Of a stretch of DNA of 48,956 bases, positions 24,838-32,095 are shown piece by piece; positions within the stretch are counted from its first letter, which is position 1, and each line of letters starts with the position of its first letter. The notes beneath the pieces were generated by a model. It was not told where the DNA came from and ran no database searches. It saw only the letters and a list, made by a program, of their open reading frames with translations. The translations under genes and the position numbers were made by a program. The stretch covers positions 1 to 48,956 of the forward strand of contig JAQVVF010000008.1 in assembly GCA_028699085.1 (NCBI GenBank). Reading direction: 5' to 3'. This stretch comes from Patescibacteria group bacterium. GTDB lineage: Bacteria > Patescibacteriota > JABMPQ01 > JAQVVF01.

Positions 24838-25629
24838 TTAAATCTCAATTTCTTCATTAATTCTGGAAATTGTATTTCCTTTTTCTTTGTCTAAATTAAT
24901 GACAACTGCATTAACAATGCAGTTTCCTGTTTCATCAACTTCCCATCGATGAGGCATTTGAGTCAAAAATTGTTCGATAACTTTTTCTTTTTGAACTCCC
25001 AAAACAGAATCTTTGATTCCAACCATGCCGACATCTGAAATATAGGCTGTGCCTTTTTGTAAAACTTCTTCATCAGAAGTTTGAACATGGGTGTGTGTTC
25101 CTACAACTGCTGAGACTTTTCCATCTAAATAAAAACCCAAAGCTTTAACTTCTGAAGTTGCTTCTTTGTGCAAATCAACAATGCTGAAGTCAATGTGTTC
25201 ATTCTTTGTTTCTTCTAAAATTTCATCAATAGTTTTGAATGGACAAACAAGATCTTCTTTCATAAAAACTCGGCCTAAAACATTAGTAATCAAAACTTTT
25301 TTGGTACGAACTTGTTTGATCAAATATCTTTTGCCTGGATTTTCTTTTGGATAATTTGCTGGTCTGACAATTGGCAAATTTTTGTCTTGATCTAACATTT
25401 CGACACCTTCTGTTTTGTCATAGATATGATTACCTGAAGTTAAAACATCAATTCCAGCATTTAAAATTTCTTGGACTGTATTTTTGGTAATACCAAGACC
25501 ATGGGCAAGATTTTCGCCATTAGCAATAATTAAATCTGGATTATATTTGGCTTTCAATTTTGGCAATATCTTTTTGATGGCGTTGCGACCTGCTTTGCCA
25601 ACAATATCACCGAAAAATAAAATTATCAT
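24838..25629 (-). CDS. ymdB: YmdB-family metallophosphoesterase
   Basis: 263 residues from MIILFFGDIVGKAGR. The 45 extra N-terminal residues in the track ORF are repeat-derived. Calcineurin-like metal ligands are visible in order: FGDIVG, NGENLAHGLG, GNHIYDKTEG, VDLHKEATSE and GTHTHVQTSDE, the family layout. YmdB proteins hydrolyse 2',3'-cyclic nucleotides, and in Bacillus ymdB lies directly after rny, as here. Located in the cytoplasm; it probably works with RNase Y in RNA turnover or its regulation. A repeat with a remnant four-helix-bundle start codon separates the two genes. Confidence 0.93.
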   Translation of the reverse strand: MIILFFGDIVGKAGRNAIKKILPKLKAKYNPDLIIANGENLAHGLGITKNTVQEILNAGIDVLTSGNHIYDKTEGVEMLDQDKNLPIVRPANYPKENPGKRYLIKQVRTKKVLITNVLGRVFMKEDLVCPFKTIDEILEETKNEHIDFSIVDLHKEATSEVKALGFYLDGKVSAVVGTHTHVQTSDEEVLQKGTAYISDVGMVGIKDSVLGVQKEKVIEQFLTQMPHRWEVDETGNCIVNAVVINLDKEKGNTISRINEEIEI

Positions 25630-25747
25630 ATTATTAAATTTCCAATTACCAATGATCAATTTACAATCAATTTCCAATGAAAATTTTGAAAATTGGTTCA
25701 TTGAAAATTTAATGAAAATTAAAAATTGTAAATTGAAAATTATTTTA
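25630..25747. repeat. AT-rich inverted repeat with four-helix-bundle ORF remnant
   Basis: Arms pair over about 50 nt (TTAAATTTCCAATTACCAAT against AATTTTCAATTTACAATTTT in reverse complement). On the minus strand the centre reads ATTAAATTTTCAATGAACCA followed by ATTTTCAAA. The ATGAACCAATTTTCA matches the first five codons (MNQFS) of the ORF at 5468-5857 together with its upstream arm. The rest of that ORF is missing. Confidence 0.75.
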
Positions 25748-27280
25748 TTATCTTGCAAAATCAACTGCTCTTGTTTCTCTAATGACGTTTACTTTGATTT
25801 CGCCAGGATATCTTAATTCTTTTTCAATCTTGTCAGCAATACCTTGCGCTAATTTTTTAGCTTCAAGATCATCAACTTGTTCAGGAGTAACAAAGACGCG
25901 AACTTCACGACCAGCCTGAATAGCATAAGCTTTATCAGCACCTTCAAAACTCAAAGCAATATTTTCAAGATCTGTTAAACGTTTAATATAATTTTCGTAT
26001 GTGTCTTTACGAGCGCCTGGTCTTGCTCCAGAAATTCCATCAGCTGCTTTAACAATTACTGCTTCAACTGTATGAGGTTCAACATCTTCATGGTGACATT
26101 CGACAGCATGAATGATCTCTTCAGAAACACCAAATTTTTTCAAAATATTTCTGCCAATTTCAATATGCGTTCCTTCAATTTCATGATCAACTGCTTTACC
26201 AATATCGTGTAATAGACCAGCTTTTTTTGCGATATTGACATCAGCTCCTAATTCTTCAGCAATGATTTTTGCAAAGTTAGCAACTTCGATTGAGTGTCTT
26301 AAAACATTTTGTCCATAAGATGATCTGAATCTTAATCTGCCTAAAACTTGAACTAATTTTGAATCTAAATCAGCGATACCTAATTCATAAGCTGCTTGCT
26401 CGCCAGCTTCCTTGATCTCATGAGCGATTTCTTTTTTGACTGTAGTAACTGTTTCTTCAATTTTGGCTGGATGAATTCTACCATCTTGAATTAGACGTTC
26501 TAATGTTCTTTTTGCAACATGACGTCTGATCGGATTAAAACCAGAGATAACAATTGCTTCTGGAGTATCATCAACAACTATTTCAATACCACATAATTCT
26601 TCGATTCTTTTAATGTTTCTACCTTCACGGCCGATGATTCTTCCTTTCATTTCATCAGAAGGTAATGCAACAGTTGTAGCTGTTGATTCTGAAGCTTGCG
26701 GACGAGCGTAACGTTCAATTGCCTGTGATATAATATTTTTTGCTTTTGTATTTGCTTCATCTTTGGCACGATTCTCTGCTTTTTTAACAATACCCAAAAC
26801 TCTTTCTTGCTGATCTTTTTCAACCATTTCCAACAAAACTTCTTTTGCTTTTTCTCTCGACAAAGAGGCAACTTTTTCTAATGTTGCCATTTGCTTTTTT
26901 CTGATCTCGCCTAATTCTTGAGTTTTTCTTTGGATTGTACGATTTCCTTTTTCTAATTGTTCTTCTTTTTGAGAAATTGAATCTAATTTCTGATTTAAAA
27001 TTCCTTCTCTTTGGGCTAATTTTCCTTGAAAATCTAAAAGCTTAGCTCTTCCTTCTCGCTGTTCTTTTTCAGCGTTTTCTTTGATTTCTAGAGCTTGAGT
27101 CTTTGTTTCTAATAAGATTTCTTTTTGTTTTGCTTTTGCTGTTTCAACTAAGGCTTGAGTTTTTGCTTCGATTGAGTCTTGTCTGCTTTTGGCAATTACT
27201 TTTCTCAAAATGTAGCCAAGTGTTAATCCTAAGATTAAAGCGATAATCGAAGATACGACAATTAATAATAAGTTATCCAT
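25748..27280 (-). CDS. rny: Ribonuclease Y
   Basis: 510 residues, normal length. Transmembrane anchor 1-22, a long coiled coil (about 28-190), KH domain GRIIGREGRNIKRIEELCGI (about 212-231 onward) and an HD domain with HSIEVANFAKIIAEE and the metal pair in KAGLLHDIGKAVDHEIEG (about 345-362). The C-terminal region ends in RYPGEIKVNVIRETRAVDFAR, the usual RNase Y finish. Membrane-bound endonuclease that starts mRNA decay. Its mRNA has a leader of about 235 nt from a strong promoter and includes the hairpin CTTATC-tagtt-GATAAG (near 27338-27355), a possible control element. Confidence 0.97.
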   Translation of the reverse strand: MDNLLLIVVSSIIALILGLTLGYILRKVIAKSRQDSIEAKTQALVETAKAKQKEILLETKTQALEIKENAEKEQREGRAKLLDFQGKLAQREGILNQKLDSISQKEEQLEKGNRTIQRKTQELGEIRKKQMATLEKVASLSREKAKEVLLEMVEKDQQERVLGIVKKAENRAKDEANTKAKNIISQAIERYARPQASESTATTVALPSDEMKGRIIGREGRNIKRIEELCGIEIVVDDTPEAIVISGFNPIRRHVAKRTLERLIQDGRIHPAKIEETVTTVKKEIAHEIKEAGEQAAYELGIADLDSKLVQVLGRLRFRSSYGQNVLRHSIEVANFAKIIAEELGADVNIAKKAGLLHDIGKAVDHEIEGTHIEIGRNILKKFGVSEEIIHAVECHHEDVEPHTVEAVIVKAADGISGARPGARKDTYENYIKRLTDLENIALSFEGADKAYAIQAGREVRVFVTPEQVDDLEAKKLAQGIADKIEKELRYPGEIKVNVIRETRAVDFAR

Positions 27281-27522
27281 TTCAATGCATCACATCCATA
27301 AAAAGTGAATAAATTTCTTCTTTGGTTTTAAAACGAGCTTATCAACTAGATAAGTGTAGTTCCTAAGTATTGGCTTGAATAAGGTATTTATCAAAGTCAA
27401 ACATAATTTCTTTAAGGTAAATTTCGATTTAATTCAACAATTTAAGAGATGCGACTGTTAATTAATAGTTAATTAGCTAAAAAGCAATTTTGTTATTAAA
27501 TTACTGCCTTTTAGCACTCTTC

Positions 27523-27551
27523 ATTTTAACAAAAATAAAATGTTTTGGCAA
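27523..27551 (-). promoter_or_regulatory. Promoter of rny-ymdB
   Basis: On the minus strand: TTGCCA, 17 nt, TAAAAT. Transcription would start near 27516, leaving about 235 nt untranslated before rny. The stretch 27281-27520 holds no ORF; only the small hairpin and a TTAATTAATAGTTAATTA repeat are seen. Confidence 0.75.
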
Positions 27552-27558
27552 GAATAAA

Positions 27559-27589
27559 TAAAAAATCGCTTAATTAAGCGATTTTTTTA
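27559..27589 (-). terminator. Terminator of the infB-clpP operon
   Basis: Perfect palindrome AAAAAATCGCTTAATTAAGCGATTTTTT. It overlaps the stop codon of the small ORF 27574-27711 and lies just before the rny promoter. Confidence 0.85.
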
Positions 27590-27711
27590 TTATGATCTTT
27601 TTTCTTTTTTCTTCGCCAAAGGAGTCCTAAAGTTCCAAATAACAGTATTCCAGAAATAAAACCAATGATTACAGCTGGTATTGACCTTAAAATATTGGTG
27701 ATTTTTTTCAT
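27574..27711 (-). CDS. Small single-span membrane protein (45 aa), too short for the track
   Basis: The reading frame from ATG 27711 gives MKKITNILRSIPAVIIGFIS, then GILLFGTLGLLWRRKKKKDH, and ends NKKIA with TAA. One hydrophobic helix (about 10-32) is followed by a strongly basic tail, so it would be an inner-face-basic membrane peptide. The start lies 2 nt after the clpP stop and the stop codon sits inside the terminator stem, so the ORF fills the space exactly. Small membrane peptides can serve as protease adaptors, but a link to ClpP is only positional inference. Confidence 0.6.
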   Translation of the reverse strand: MKKITNILRSIPAVIIGFISGILLFGTLGLLWRRKKKKDHNKKIA

Positions 27712-27713
27712 TT

Positions 27714-28286
27714 TTATTTTATTATTTGATCTACGATTCCATATTTTTTAGCATCTTCGGCTGTCATATAATAATCTCGATCTGTATCTTGCTCAATTTG
27801 GCTCAATTTCTGATTTGTATGTTTGGAAATAATTTTATTTAAACGATCTTTTAGTTTCAAAATTTGTTTGGCAGTAATTTCAATATCAGAAGCTTGACCT
27901 TGCACACCTCCCATAATTTGGTGGAGCATAATTTCAGAATTTGGCAAAGCAAGTCTTTTATTTTTAGCACCTGCTAAAAGAAGGGTTGCTCCCATTGATG
28001 CAGCTAAACCAACACAAATAGTTGACACATCTGGCTTGATATATTGCATTGTATCATAAATTGCTAAACCTGCGCTAACTGATCCACCTCCGGAATTAAT
28101 ATATAATTTAATATCTTTTGTTTTGTCTTCTGATTCTAGAAACAATAATTGAGCGATAACTGTGTTAGCTAAATTATCATCAATTTCTCCGCCCAAAAAA
28201 ACAATTCTATCTTTCAATAGCCTGGAATAAATATCATAGGCTCTTTCGCCATAATTAGATTTTTCGATGACTGTGGGTATTAACAT
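27714..28286 (-). CDS. clpP: ATP-dependent Clp protease proteolytic subunit
   Basis: 190 residues from [20 protein letters not shown], the standard ClpP opening; the ten residues before it in the track ORF are unlikely. Catalytic Ser in [14 protein letters not shown] (about 97), His in IMLHQIMGG (about 122), and the acidic residue in the C-terminal third. It forms the tetradecameric chamber used with ClpX or ClpC, neither of which is in the window. It is the sixth gene of the infB operon. No Shine-Dalgarno site. Confidence 0.96.
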   Translation of the reverse strand: MLIPTVIEKSNYGERAYDIYSRLLKDRIVFLGGEIDDNLANTVIAQLLFLESEDKTKDIKLYINSGGGSVSAGLAIYDTMQYIKPDVSTICVGLAASMGATLLLAGAKNKRLALPNSEIMLHQIMGGVQGQASDIEITAKQILKLKDRLNKIISKHTNQKLSQIEQDTDRDYYMTAEDAKKYGIVDQIIK

Positions 28287-28302
28287 GTTTAAAAAATAAA
28301 TA

Positions 28303-29502
28303 TTATTTTTTTGCAATTATAACTTTAATTGTTTTGGTTTCGACTGACTTAATAGAAATTCCTGACGGAACCGTAACGTTGTTTTGATTAACAGCAAAAT
28401 CGAATGTTCCTTCTCCTTTGCTTGTTAAATCAACTTCAAAATAGACTTCATCTTCATTTAGGCTATTGATTTTAGCAGATGGGCCTTCAATTGTCAATTG
28501 GATACGACTCGGCATAATTCCACCAACTTTGAATTGATCGTTAAGATTTTTATACTTTATAATTCCTTGAAAAGATTTGGTAATTTTTTCTTGGCTTAGA
28601 TAAACTTTGACAGTAATTTGTGGATTGTCTAAAGCTTCAATGCCATCAGGTAAATCTAGGCCAACAGTTTTGGCATTAACATCTTCAGTCATTTCTCCCA
28701 AATCAATTGAATTTGTTTCGACAGTATCAAGATCTTTAATTTTGTCATTCTTGCCTTTAATAATGACAGTTGAAGGATTAGTTTCTATTTTTTCAATTGT
28801 AGCTCCGGCTGGTAAATTGCCAATTATATTCGCTCTAACGCCAACAGTTTTTTCGCCATTTTCTTTACTGATTGGAATAATGACCTCAATTGTTTTTGGA
28901 ACGATATTAACTTTGTTGATTTTTTTATTATCTTTGTCTCTTGCTTCTAATTCAACATTTTTTTTAATTTCTAACATCTCGTTATCATATTTTATTGGAG
29001 CAACAACTTTGACAATCTTGTCTAAAACGACTTGAGCACTCTCAACGTTAACTTCTGGTTGGGAAAACCTTGGCTTGTCTGCGATATAATCTTTGCCTAA
29101 ATTTCCTGATGTTTCTAATTCAACTTGTTTTATTGTTGAAACAATAGGAGCTAAAATTACATGAACAGACTCTGGTTCTTGCTCAATTATTTGGATACTT
29201 TTATCTAAAGTTTCTACTTTTACTTCGACATCATATTCGCCTTGATCATAATATTGCAAATCGATCGAAGCATTTATTTTACTAGCAATATCTTTTTTCT
29301 GCCAAACATCAGTTGGAGCGCGCAATTTTAATTTTACTTTTGATAAATCATTTGTGATCATTAAATCTTCAGAAAGATTATGAACTTTTATTTGGATTTC
29401 AGTATCTAGATTGTTGACTTGAAAACCTTCATTAATAACAAAAAACCACAGAAAAATTGCGGAAACGACTGCTAAGATTTTAAGATAAAAACTGTTAGAC
29501 AT
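28303..29502 (-). CDS. cdaR: YbbR-domain protein, CdaA regulator
   Basis: 399 residues. One N-terminal transmembrane helix (about 7-24), then YbbR-type repeats outside the membrane (about 30-399), each with the pattern seen in [20 protein letters not shown] and [20 protein letters not shown]. In Firmicutes the membrane-bound YbbR protein CdaR binds and tunes the diadenylate cyclase CdaA, encoded next to it as here. No enzymatic residues are expected. The gap to cdaA is filled by an inverted repeat. Confidence 0.88.
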   Translation of the reverse strand: MSNSFYLKILAVVSAIFLWFFVINEGFQVNNLDTEIQIKVHNLSEDLMITNDLSKVKLKLRAPTDVWQKKDIASKINASIDLQYYDQGEYDVEVKVETLDKSIQIIEQEPESVHVILAPIVSTIKQVELETSGNLGKDYIADKPRFSQPEVNVESAQVVLDKIVKVVAPIKYDNEMLEIKKNVELEARDKDNKKINKVNIVPKTIEVIIPISKENGEKTVGVRANIIGNLPAGATIEKIETNPSTVIIKGKNDKIKDLDTVETNSIDLGEMTEDVNAKTVGLDLPDGIEALDNPQITVKVYLSQEKITKSFQGIIKYKNLNDQFKVGGIMPSRIQLTIEGPSAKINSLNEDEVYFEVDLTSKGEGTFDFAVNQNNVTVPSGISIKSVETKTIKVIIAKK

Positions 29503-29507
29503 AGTTA

Positions 29508-29643
29508 CTGAATTTTCAATTTCTAATTTTTAATTTTTATTAAATTTCTAATGCATTAATTTTCAAACCTGTTCGCCGTCGACGAGTTTAGAAATTGAAG
29601 CAATAGGAATTTAATAGAAATTAGAAATTTAAAATTAGAAATT
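29508..29643. repeat. AT-rich inverted repeat, ORF-less copy (subfamily C)
   Basis: Bases 29511-29555 are identical to 5416-5460 in the copy that carries a four-helix-bundle ORF. Here the centre is only CTGTTCGCCGTCGACGAG. The outer arms (AATTTCTAATTTCTATTAAA in reverse complement on the right) also match. The element ends at the cdaA stop. Confidence 0.8.
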
Positions 29644-30405
29644 TTAGACCAGTTGTTCTAATTTGTTCGCTAATTTATCAACACTTATCTTTTCTTCTAA
29701 TCGACCGTCAATTGCAATTGAGACTTCCCCACGTTCTTCGGAAACAACTAAAGCAACAGCATCGGTATTTTCTGTAACTCCGATAGCAGCTTTGTGACGA
29801 GTGCCATAAGTTAAAGAATATTCACCTTCTGTCAAAGGCAACATACAACCTGCTGCTAAAATTTTGTTGGAAGATATAATTACTGCACCATCATGAAGAG
29901 GAGAATTTGGAAAAAAGATATTTAATAATAAAGCAGTTGATAAATTGGCATTAAGTTCAGTACCTGATTCGATGTATTCTAATAAACCAGTTTTTCGCTG
30001 TAAAACTATTAAAGCACCAATTTTATTTTTCTTTAATATATCAATTGCTTGGACGATGTCCTTGACATTTAATGACATTTTTTTGTTGCTGCCGATGAAT
30101 TTGGCACGACCTAATCGCTCTAAAGCACGTCTCAATTCTGGCTGAAAAACAACTGGTATGGCAACAATAATTAGTAATGTTAAATGAGATAAAACCCAAT
30201 TCAAAGTTTGCAAGCTTAATAATCTACCGATAACAACAACAATTGCTAATATAATGATGCCATAAATAATTCTGGTTGCTTTTGTACCTTTTACAAATGC
30301 AAAAGCAAAATATATCAAAACAGCAACAATTCCGATGTCTAAAATTGTTGTAATGTAGTCTATTAAAGTAAATGTTGAGAAATAGGCAGAAATGCTACTA
30401 AACAT
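29644..30405 (-). CDS. cdaA: Diadenylate cyclase, CdaA type
   Basis: 253 residues. Three N-terminal transmembrane helices (about 15-90) and a DisA_N domain (about 105-240). It includes GALIVLQRKTGLLEYIESG, the catalytic DGA motif in SPLHDGAVIIS, and TYGTRHKAAIGVTE. The enzyme makes c-di-AMP from two ATP at the membrane. The family's RHR nucleotide-contact motif is RHK here, a conservative change. It neighbours cdaR (regulator) and a DHH phosphoesterase, and a c-di-AMP receptor gene lies 3.8 kb away. Confidence 0.94.
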   Translation of the reverse strand: MFSSISAYFSTFTLIDYITTILDIGIVAVLIYFAFAFVKGTKATRIIYGIIILAIVVVIGRLLSLQTLNWVLSHLTLLIIVAIPVVFQPELRRALERLGRAKFIGSNKKMSLNVKDIVQAIDILKKNKIGALIVLQRKTGLLEYIESGTELNANLSTALLLNIFFPNSPLHDGAVIISSNKILAAGCMLPLTEGEYSLTYGTRHKAAIGVTENTDAVALVVSEERGEVSIAIDGRLEEKISVDKLANKLEQLV

Positions 30406-30556
30406 AAATAAAAATTCTAAGTACTAAATTCTAAACTCTAAACAAATATAAAATTCAAATGACCAAAATTAAAAATTATCGATGCTGACTTTTAAATATT
30501 TAAATTTTATAATTTTGAATTTGTTTAGGATTTTGTGCTTAGGATTTAGTATTTTT
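30406..30556. repeat. AT-rich inverted repeat, ORF-less copy (subfamily A)
   Basis: Left arm ACTAAATTCTAAACTCTAAA and reverse complement of the right arm ACTAAATCCTAAGCACAAAA, both followed by a CAAAT core; the centre is ATCGATGCTGAC. It fills the gap between the DHH gene and cdaA and touches the DHH stop codon. Confidence 0.75.
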
Positions 30557-31537
30557 TTAAATTATTATCTTAACCTCATTATTTTGCTTAATCAATCTAC
30601 CGGGTAATGTAAATCCCGCTGCCTTCTTATGTCCTCCTCCTCCCAAACTTCGAGCTAGTTTTGAGACATCAATATGATCATGCAAGGTTCGAAAGGAACC
30701 TTTTATTTCGCCTTTTTCATTTTCTGATAAAACTAATGATGCTTTGACATCTGGAATTGAATTTAGAAAATTAGCAATGCCTTCAAGATCTTCTGATTTA
30801 GCATTACATTCTTGTAAATCTTTTTTGGTTATAACGGCATAAACAATGCCGAAAGTCTTATTCTTTTTTATTTCTGATAATATTTTACCCCAAAGTCTAA
30901 GAGTTGACAAAGATTTATCTTGCAAAGTATTTTTGGTAATCTCTTTTAAATTTGCACCAGAAGCTAAAAGATCTGACGTAGTTTTTAGAGTATGATGAGA
31001 AGTATTCGGATTTTTGAAACTGTCAGTATCTCCAAAGATTCCATTTAATAAACTTGTTGAAATATTTTTGTCTAAAGCAACATTCATTTTTACTAAAAAG
31101 TTGTGAACAATTTCTGAAGTTGAAGAAGCATTAGCTTCAATAATATTCAATCTGCCAAAATGCGGATTATCATGATGATGATCAATATTAATGATTGGTG
31201 CTTTAAGATCGCTGAACTTTAAGAAATTATGCAAACCAGTTTGTTCAAAGCTCCCACAATCTAAAGTAATTAATAATTTATAATTAATAATATTATCTAA
31301 AATCTGATCAATTTTTTTTATTTTGTTTGCATTTTTGAGGAAAAAAAACTTGGTGGGAATTTCATCCTGACAAGCATATTTAATTTTTTTATTTTGTTTT
31401 TCTAAGATGTCTCCCAAAGCAAGAGCTGATCCGATAGTATCAGCATCTGGTTTGCGATGACAAATAATCAGGATATTTTCTGATTTTTTTATTAAATAAA
31501 GCGCTCGATTTATTTGGATATCGATGAAGTTGAACAT
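30557..31537 (-). CDS. DHH/DHHA1 phosphoesterase, NrnA-like
   Basis: 326 residues. The DHH half has motif I HRKPDADTIGSALAL (about 27-41), LDCGS (about 93), IDHHHDN (about 117-123, the name-giving motif) and GDTDSF (about 168). The DHHA1 half ends with the substrate motif ARSLGGGGHKKAAGFTLPG. The family hydrolyses nanoRNAs, pAp and, in several bacteria, pApA from c-di-AMP breakdown. Its position after infB-rbfA is common; here it also lies directly before cdaA, so a role in c-di-AMP turnover is a reasonable inference. No PAS/GGDEF or transmembrane part, so it is not a GdpP. Confidence 0.9.
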   Translation of the reverse strand: MFNFIDIQINRALYLIKKSENILIICHRKPDADTIGSALALGDILEKQNKKIKYACQDEIPTKFFFLKNANKIKKIDQILDNIINYKLLITLDCGSFEQTGLHNFLKFSDLKAPIINIDHHHDNPHFGRLNIIEANASSTSEIVHNFLVKMNVALDKNISTSLLNGIFGDTDSFKNPNTSHHTLKTTSDLLASGANLKEITKNTLQDKSLSTLRLWGKILSEIKKNKTFGIVYAVITKKDLQECNAKSEDLEGIANFLNSIPDVKASLVLSENEKGEIKGSFRTLHDHIDVSKLARSLGGGGHKKAAGFTLPGRLIKQNNEVKIII

Positions 31538-31680
31538 GTGGACAAAATTCTAAATCCTAAATTCTAAATCCTAAACAAATCCAAAAACCAAATTACCAAA
31601 TGCTCAGAATTTCTTCGTCTGATTTTGAACATTTATATTTTTGATTTTAAATTTGTTTAGGATTTAGGGTTTTGTGCTTA
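31538..31680. repeat. AT-rich inverted repeat, ORF-less copy (subfamily A)
   Basis: Left arm AAATTCTAAATCCTAAACAA (31563-31580 region); reverse complement of the right arm AACCCTAAATCCTAAACAAA; centre GCTCAGAATTTCTTCGTCTG. The right arm runs into rbfA and encodes its final residues and stop. Confidence 0.75.
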
Positions 31681-31996
31681 GAATTTCCTCGATACGGGCT
31701 GCGTGCTCTTCTGAATGATCTAAGACAAATCTAATTTTTGGAACAAAACGCATTACTAATTTTCTATTCAAAGCTTTTTGGAGATGATAAACATTATAAT
31801 TAAGCTTTTTGATAACGCCAACTGCTTTGTTTTTTGGGATCACAGAAATATACACGTTTGTGTGTTTAATGTCAACAGAAGTATCCACTTTTGAAACAGT
31901 TACGAAAGCGTCTATTGGAAGCTCGATTTCTTCTTTAATAATTGAACCTAATTCTTGCTGAATTAGGCTATTTAATTTTTCTAAACGATGAGACAT
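31664..31996 (-). CDS. rbfA: 30S ribosome-binding factor A
   Basis: 110 residues from MSHRLEKLNSLIQQELGSII, a typical RbfA opening. The 57 residues before it in the track ORF are translated repeat sequence and should be dropped. KH-like core with VYISVIPKNKAV and the C-terminal block MRFVPKIRFVLDHSEEHAAR (usually the RxxPxLxFxxD motif). Cold-shock 16S maturation factor acting on the 30S subunit. The last residues STKP and the stop codon lie in the flanking inverted-repeat arm. The infB-rbfA order is conserved in bacteria. Confidence 0.93.
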   Translation of the reverse strand: MSHRLEKLNSLIQQELGSIIKEEIELPIDAFVTVSKVDTSVDIKHTNVYISVIPKNKAVGVIKKLNYNVYHLQKALNRKLVMRFVPKIRFVLDHSEEHAARIEEILSTKP

Positions 31997-32095
31997 AAGT
32001 GTAAAAAATACAAATTCCAAAAAACAAATCACAAACCTTCTACTTTGTAATTTGTAACTTGGGATTTGTTTGGAATTTGGGATTTGGAATTTATA
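31997..32095. repeat. AT-rich inverted repeat (subfamily E)
   Basis: Left arm AATACAAATTCCAAAAAACA, reverse complement of the right arm AATTCCAAATCCCAAATTCC, with centre AAACCTTCTACTTTGTAATT. It fills the infB-rbfA gap and reaches the infB stop codon. Confidence 0.65.

Noticed and set aside
25630-25764. N-terminal 45-residue extension of YmdB
   Set aside because: Repeat-derived sequence; MIILFFGDIVGKAGR is the conserved start. The same sequence was instead informative as a cassette relic.
28287-28316. Ten extra N-terminal residues of ClpP
   Set aside because: ClpP starts typically at [10 protein letters not shown]; the extra codons lie in the gap after cdaR.
1207-32095. CRISPR array
   Set aside because: The repeats are inverted, imperfect, spread singly among genes and lack regular spacers or cas genes.
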